A stretch of DNA of 8,858 nucleotides from Acidimicrobiia bacterium (GTDB taxonomy: Bacteria > Actinomycetota > Acidimicrobiia > Spongiisociales > UBA5794). The notes below the pieces were generated by a model. The model was not told where the DNA came from. It ran no database searches and saw nothing but the letters and a program-made list of their open reading frames with translations. Positions 6,110 through 8,858 of the stretch are shown in pieces. Each line of letters starts with the position of its first letter. The first letter of the stretch is position 1. Where the stretch lies: contig JABDMN010000368.1 of assembly GCA_013001485.1 (NCBI GenBank), positions 1 to 8,858 on the forward strand, read 5' to 3'. Position numbers and translations under genes: made by a program.

Positions 6110-6116
6110 AGGGTTG

Positions 6117-6145
6117 TTGACAACTCGCCTTTGCGGCCTTAGCTT
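6117..6145 (+). promoter_or_regulatory. Housekeeping sigma-type promoter for the second MerR gene
   Basis: TTGACA (6117-6122), a 17-base spacer and TAGCTT (6140-6145) make the best -35/-10 pair seen in the window. Start would be near 6152, giving a leader of about 60 bases that ends in a strong Shine-Dalgarno. The -35 is embedded in the inverted repeat GTTGT-TG-ACAAC (6113-6124), a possible operator. The palindrome AACCGGTT (6084-6091) lies just upstream. Confidence 0.6.
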
Positions 6146-6198
6146 CCACGGCCGTAGTTCGGCTGGCGGAATTACGTGCATGTAAGCTACGCTCTCGC

Positions 6199-6204
6199 AG
6201 GAGG
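6199..6204 (+). promoter_or_regulatory. Strong ribosome binding site that sets the second MerR start
   Basis: AGGAGG followed by 7 bases and GTG 6212. It rules in GTG 6212 over the in-frame GTG at 6176, which would place this site inside the coding sequence. Confidence 0.75.
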
Positions 6205-6211
6205 ACAACCC

Positions 6212-6721
6212 GTGACCATGACCCCTGAGCCCGCCGAACAGCTGCAACCAGCCGACGACACCGGCTACCGCGCGCCGTATGTCTGCAAGCTCGTTGGAAT
6301 CACGTATCGACAGCTCGACTACTGGGCCCGCACCGGCTTGCTCGAGCCCAGCATCCAGAACGCCTCAGGGTCCGGATCGCAGCGGCTCTACTCATTCACC
6401 GACATCGTCCAGCTGAAGGTCGTCAAGCGCCTCCTCGACGCCGGGATGAGCCTCAAGAAGATCCGCACCGCCATGGACATCCTCCGCGAGCAGCTGCAGT
6501 CCGAGAGCCCGCTCACCGACGTCACGCTGCTATCCGATGGCGCCACCATCTACGCCGCCCACAGCCCCGACGAAGTCGTCGACATCTTCCAACGAGGCCA
6601 GGGTGTCTTTGGCATTGCCGTAGGTCCCGTCCAGGAAGAGCTCCAGGGCCAGATCCACGATCTGTTCCCAGATGACGCCGACGTCATTTCAATCGCCGAA
6701 CACGAGGCACAAGCCAACTGA
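6212..6721 (+). CDS. MerR-family regulator (Rv1830-like)
   Basis: A 169-residue regulator. After a polar N-terminus, the MerR winged helix runs from about 20 to 95: YRAPYVCKLVGITYRQLDYW (19-38), ARTGLLEPS, then SGSQRLYSFTDIVQLKVVKR (54-73) and LLDAGMSLKKIR (74-85). A short C-terminal domain follows, with VTLLSDGATIY (104-114) and RGQGVFGIAVGPV (128-140). This strongly resembles M. tuberculosis Rv1830, the second MerR protein beside FtsR, whose targets are not firmly established. Start GTG 6212 is preferred for its AGGAGG site; ATG 6218 is a close alternative. The gene has its own promoter with a nearby DnaA box and overlaps the next gene by 4 bases (CTGA). Confidence 0.87.
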   Translation: MTMTPEPAEQLQPADDTGYRAPYVCKLVGITYRQLDYWARTGLLEPSIQNASGSGSQRLYSFTDIVQLKVVKRLLDAGMSLKKIRTAMDILREQLQSESPLTDVTLLSDGATIYAAHSPDEVVDIFQRGQGVFGIAVGPVQEELQGQIHDLFPDDADVISIAEHEAQAN

Positions 6722-7161
6722 ACGCAACATCCGACCTCGATCGATCACCTGCTGATCTCGTCGAATTCGCTCACGAGAGCGAGCGACAGTTCGCCCGACT
6801 CCTCGATTTCTACGGCATCGACTGGGAGTATGAGCCGCAGGCCTTTGCCATCGAATGGGGAGACGATGGCGACCCGGTGAAATACTTCCGCCCCGACTTC
6901 TTCTTGCCAGACGAAGCGCAGTTCATCGAGATCACCACGATGAATCAGAAGCTCGTCACGAAGAAGAACCGGAAAGTCCGCAAACTGCGTGAGCTCTATC
7001 CCGACGTGCGGTGCAAGATCTTCTACCAGCGTGACTATCTCCATCTCCTGGTGAAGTACGGCCTGGAAGAGCCCGAGGATCAGGATCTCCCGGCTGCCCC
7101 GACGCGTATCCCGGGACCTCCGGCAGTTGTCAACCTCGGCGAGGAGATCGCCGCCGGGTGA
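6718..7161 (+). CDS. Small PD-(D/E)xK-like protein with apparent CTG start
   Basis: A 147-residue protein if started at CTG 6718. The frame is open from 6676 with no ATG, GTG or TTG before GTG 6877. Starting at 6877 would delete residues that look conserved: ESERQFARLLDFYGIDWEYE (20-39), a segment often seen just ahead of the catalytic core in nuclease-like proteins. The core reads RPDFFLP (58-64) then FIEITTMNQ (69-77): a PD-D60 and E71-x-x pattern with T73 where Lys is expected. A basic stretch KLVTKKNRKVRKLRELYPDV (78-97) and IFYQRDYLHLLVKYG (101-115) follow, then a loose Pro-rich tail. CTG overlaps the MerR stop as CTGA, with GAGG 10 bases upstream. I recognise the family as conserved in actinobacteria but know no proven function; it may be a nuclease, a non-catalytic nucleic-acid binder or neither. 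Confidence 0.7.
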   Translation: MNATSDLDRSPADLVEFAHESERQFARLLDFYGIDWEYEPQAFAIEWGDDGDPVKYFRPDFFLPDEAQFIEITTMNQKLVTKKNRKVRKLRELYPDVRCKIFYQRDYLHLLVKYGLEEPEDQDLPAAPTRIPGPPAVVNLGEEIAAG

Positions 7162-7163
7162 CG

Positions 7164-7169
7164 TAGGCT
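7164..7169 (+). promoter_or_regulatory. -10 element of a leaderless promoter for gcvT
   Basis: TAGGCT lies 6 bases before ATG 7176 but only 3 before the in-frame GTG 7173. The 6-base rule seen elsewhere in the window therefore selects the ATG. Confidence 0.58.
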
Positions 7170-7175
7170 GCGGTG

Positions 7176-8222
7176 ATGCCTGCTTCGCCCATCCACAGCA
7201 TCCACGAGTCGCTTGGTGCGAAGCTCGTGGAGTTCGCCGGCTGGATGATGCCGGTCCACTACACCGGGGTCATCGAAGAGCACGAAGCCGTGCGGGACCG
7301 CTGCGGCATTTTCGACGTCTCACACCTGGGTCGATTCCGACTCGAAGGCCCCGAGACGATTTCGATACTCGACCGTGAGCTCTGCAACGACGCCGCCGGC
7401 TTGAGCGACGGGAGGGCCCAATACACCATGGCCCTCAACGACGTGGGGGGAGTCGTCGACGACATCATCGTGTGGCGGCGCAGCGCAACAGCTGCCTGGG
7501 TCATGCCGAACGGGGTGAACCACGACCGCGTCCTGGCACGATTCGCCGATGCAGCGGCCGACGTGGTCGCCACCGATGCGCGCGCTGACACGGCCCTCTT
7601 CGCCGTGCAGGGCCCGACCGCACCAGATGTGCTTTCCGCCGTGCTGAATGAAGTGCCTGGACGTTTCCGGTGCATAGAGACACAGGCTGGGGACGCTGAC
7701 GTGGCCGCAGCCGGTACCGGTTACACGGGCGAAAGAGGTGCCGAGCTGATCGTTCCCACCGAGCACGCCGCGTCTGTGTGGCAGGCGCTGGTCGACGCCG
7801 GGGCGCAGCCGTGCGGGTTGGGATCACGCGACACGTTGCGTCTCGAGATGGGGTATCCCTTGTGGGGCCAGGACCTCGACGAGTCGACAACCCCGCTTGA
7901 AGCGGGTCTGGAATGGGTTGTCTCGTGGGACCACGATTTCGTCGGCAAGAACGCCTTGGTGGACCAACGCGAGGCGGGTCCGTCCCGGCGTCTGGTGGGG
8001 TTCACGACTGGTTCTCGGCGCATCGCGCGTGCCGGTTCCAGGATGCGTGCAGGATCGGCTGTCGGAACTGTGACGTCGGGCAATTTCTCGCCGATCCTGG
8101 GTCAGGGCATCGGGGTCGGATACCTCGCCGGCGACGACAGTTCGGGAGCGCTCGAGGTGGAGATCAGGGGAGAGTGGCACAGCGTCGAGCGGTCCAAGCC
8201 TCCCTTTGTCGACGTGGGCTAG
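7176..8222 (+). CDS. gcvT: Glycine cleavage system T protein (aminomethyltransferase)
   Basis: The tetrahydrofolate-dependent subunit that takes the aminomethyl group from lipoyl-GcvH, releasing ammonia and forming methylene-THF. It has 348 residues, close to the usual 360. Landmarks are LVEFAGWMMPVHY (17-29), GIFDVSHLGR (44-53), GGVVDDIIVW (91-100) with the folate-binding Asp in the D95-D96 pair, TGYTGERGAEL (181-191), GLGSRDTLRLEMGYPLWGQD (214-233) and the C-terminal GTVTSGNFSPILGQGIGVGY (297-316). The segment WVMPNGVNHDRV (108-119) departs somewhat from the common VVNAAN-type pattern. Start ATG 7176 is set by the leaderless -10; the 14-base gap after the previous gene leaves no room for a longer leader. 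GcvH lies upstream in the window; gcvP is not here. Confidence 0.94.
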   Translation: MPASPIHSIHESLGAKLVEFAGWMMPVHYTGVIEEHEAVRDRCGIFDVSHLGRFRLEGPETISILDRELCNDAAGLSDGRAQYTMALNDVGGVVDDIIVWRRSATAAWVMPNGVNHDRVLARFADAAADVVATDARADTALFAVQGPTAPDVLSAVLNEVPGRFRCIETQAGDADVAAAGTGYTGERGAELIVPTEHAASVWQALVDAGAQPCGLGSRDTLRLEMGYPLWGQDLDESTTPLEAGLEWVVSWDHDFVGKNALVDQREAGPSRRLVGFTTGSRRIARAGSRMRAGSAVGTVTSGNFSPILGQGIGVGYLAGDDSSGALEVEIRGEWHSVERSKPPFVDVG

Positions 8223-8225
8223 CGT
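8220..8225 (+). promoter_or_regulatory. Possible -10 element for ppgK, built on the gcvT stop codon
   Basis: TAGCGT begins with the TAG stop of gcvT (8220-8222) and lies 10 bases before ATG 8236. Spacing is longer than in the other cases, so a leader of a few bases is expected. No Shine-Dalgarno of note is present. Weak evidence. Confidence 0.3.
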
Positions 8226-8235
8226 GCTCGGGACC

Positions 8236-8858
8236 ATGACGATTCGCTTCGGCATCGATATCGGCGGCTCCGGGATCAAGGGAGCGCCCGTAGACCTGGA
8301 CAAGGGCGAGTTGGCGGGTAATCGCCATCGCATCGAGACCCCACAGCCGGCCAAACCGAGGCCAGTGATGGAGGTTGCTGCCGAGATTGCTGCGCACCAT
8401 GGCTGGGAGGGACCTGTTGGGTGCGCCTTCCCTGCGATCGTTCAACACGGCGTGGTGTGGAGCGCAGCCAACGTTGACGACGACTGGATCGGCGTCAACG
8501 GAGCCGACCTGTTGACCGAGATCGCCGGGTGCGATGTCGAGCTACTCAATGATGCCGATGCGGCCGGCCTTGCCGAGATGCGGTACGGCGCCGGCCGTGG
8601 CCGTCACGGGGTCGTGATGACGTTGACCTTTGGCACTGGCATCGGCAGCGGGATGTTCGTCGATGGAGTCCTCGTGCCGAACACCGAGTTGGGCCACCTC
8701 GAACTTGATGGCGTTGACGCCGAGGACGGCGCTGCGGCCCGTCTCGTCGAGCGAGACGCGATGGAGCTCACCGAGTGGCTGCCACGAGTGGACCGCTACC
8801 TGCGTCACCTCGAACGGCTGTTCAGCCCCGACCTGTTCATCTTCGGTGGGGGCATCTC
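8236..8858 (+). CDS. ppgK: Polyphosphate glucokinase, partial (3' end outside window)
   Basis: The first 207 residues of a ROK-superfamily kinase that phosphorylates glucose with polyphosphate (and often ATP), giving glucose-6-phosphate. The frame runs open off the right edge. FGIDIGGSGIKGAPVDLD (5-22) is the phosphate-binding loop typical of PpgK. SAANVDDDWIGVN then LLNDADAAGLAEMRYGAGRG contain the sugar-binding and catalytic Asp. LTFGTGIGSGMF and PNTELGHLELDG are the next standard segments, and DLFIFGGGI is the last visible motif. As in other PpgK proteins, the zinc-binding cysteine cluster of ordinary ROK kinases is absent. Similarity to M. tuberculosis PpgK, recalled from memory, is high. 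ATG 8236 is preferred; the in-frame GTG 8224 would add only four residues. It follows gcvT by 13 bases. Confidence 0.92.
   Translation, partial: MTIRFGIDIGGSGIKGAPVDLDKGELAGNRHRIETPQPAKPRPVMEVAAEIAAHHGWEGPVGCAFPAIVQHGVVWSAANVDDDWIGVNGADLLTEIAGCDVELLNDADAAGLAEMRYGAGRGRHGVVMTLTFGTGIGSGMFVDGVLVPNTELGHLELDGVDAEDGAAARLVERDAMELTEWLPRVDRYLRHLERLFSPDLFIFGGGI

Noticed and set aside
6176..6211. Earlier GTG start for the second MerR protein
   Set aside because: It would put the AGGAGG ribosome site inside the gene and adds residues without family resemblance.
6046..6211. Replication origin
   Set aside because: Only one perfect and one imperfect DnaA box, no AT-rich unwinding element, and no dnaA, dnaN or gyrase gene nearby.
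7126..7134. Palindrome GTTGTCAAC near the end of the nuclease-like gene as a gcvT promoter or operator
   Set aside because: The embedded TTGTCA lies 30 bases from the TAGGCT hexamer, too far for a -35, and the palindrome is short and within coding sequence.
7173..7175. GTG start for gcvT
   Set aside because: Only 3 bases from the -10 hexamer, whereas ATG 7176 keeps the 6-base spacing seen at other leaderless genes.
1..8858. Mobile element, CRISPR array, defence island or biosynthetic cluster
   Set aside because: No transposase, integrase, spaced repeats, toxin pairs or pathway genes were found; gene content and strand are uniformly housekeeping-like.

Overview
The window is a gene-dense, GC-rich stretch with every recognised gene on the + strand. 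It most likely comes from an actinomycete-phylum bacterium (Actinomycetota). Acidimicrobiia is my best guess at class, from the style of the proteins, but I cannot prove it. The strongest clue is gene order. A backbone of CDP-alcohol phosphatidyltransferase, gcvH, a GarA-type FHA protein, FtsR-type MerR regulator, bifunctional-nuclease (DUF151) protein and second MerR regulator matches, as I recall it, the Mycobacterium tuberculosis Rv1822-Rv1832 neighbourhood. Polyphosphate glucokinase at the right edge is also typical of this phylum.

Layout. 93-1400: VOC-family protein, DUF6941-like protein and CDP-alcohol phosphatidyltransferase, joined by 4- and 8-base overlaps. 1412-1792: gcvH. 1828-4526: a translationally coupled run of FHA protein, FtsR-like regulator, D-Ala-D-Ala carboxypeptidase and hypoxanthine phosphoribosyltransferase (overlaps of 8, 4 and 4 bases). 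4559-6045: DUF151 nuclease-family protein and a two-helix RCK potassium channel, 2 bases apart. 6046-6211: the largest intergenic region, with a near-consensus promoter, a perfect DnaA box and a second imperfect one. 6212-7161: second MerR regulator coupled to a small PD-(D/E)xK-like protein that seems to start at CTG. 7176-8222: gcvT. 8236-end: polyphosphate glucokinase, cut by the window edge.

How the genes fit together. The block mixes one-carbon/glycine metabolism (gcvH, gcvT; the P- and L-proteins are not here), a likely regulator of central metabolism (FHA protein), cell-division and cell-wall functions (FtsR-like regulator, carboxypeptidase), purine salvage, membrane lipid synthesis, potassium transport and polyphosphate-driven glucose phosphorylation. 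It looks like core housekeeping DNA. I see no mobile element, CRISPR array, tRNA or rRNA.

The most distinctive signals are: (1) a recurring leaderless-promoter layout, TANNNT, then 6 bases, then ATG/GTG, seen at four genes, with 8-base and 10-base variants at two others, and able to decide start codons; (2) a PD-(D/E)xK-like protein with an apparent CTG start inside a CTGA overlap and Thr where the catalytic Lys is expected; (3) a GarA-type FHA protein without the usual N-terminal phospho-threonine motif; (4) DnaA boxes in front of the second MerR gene. No stretch over 300 bases lacks a gene.
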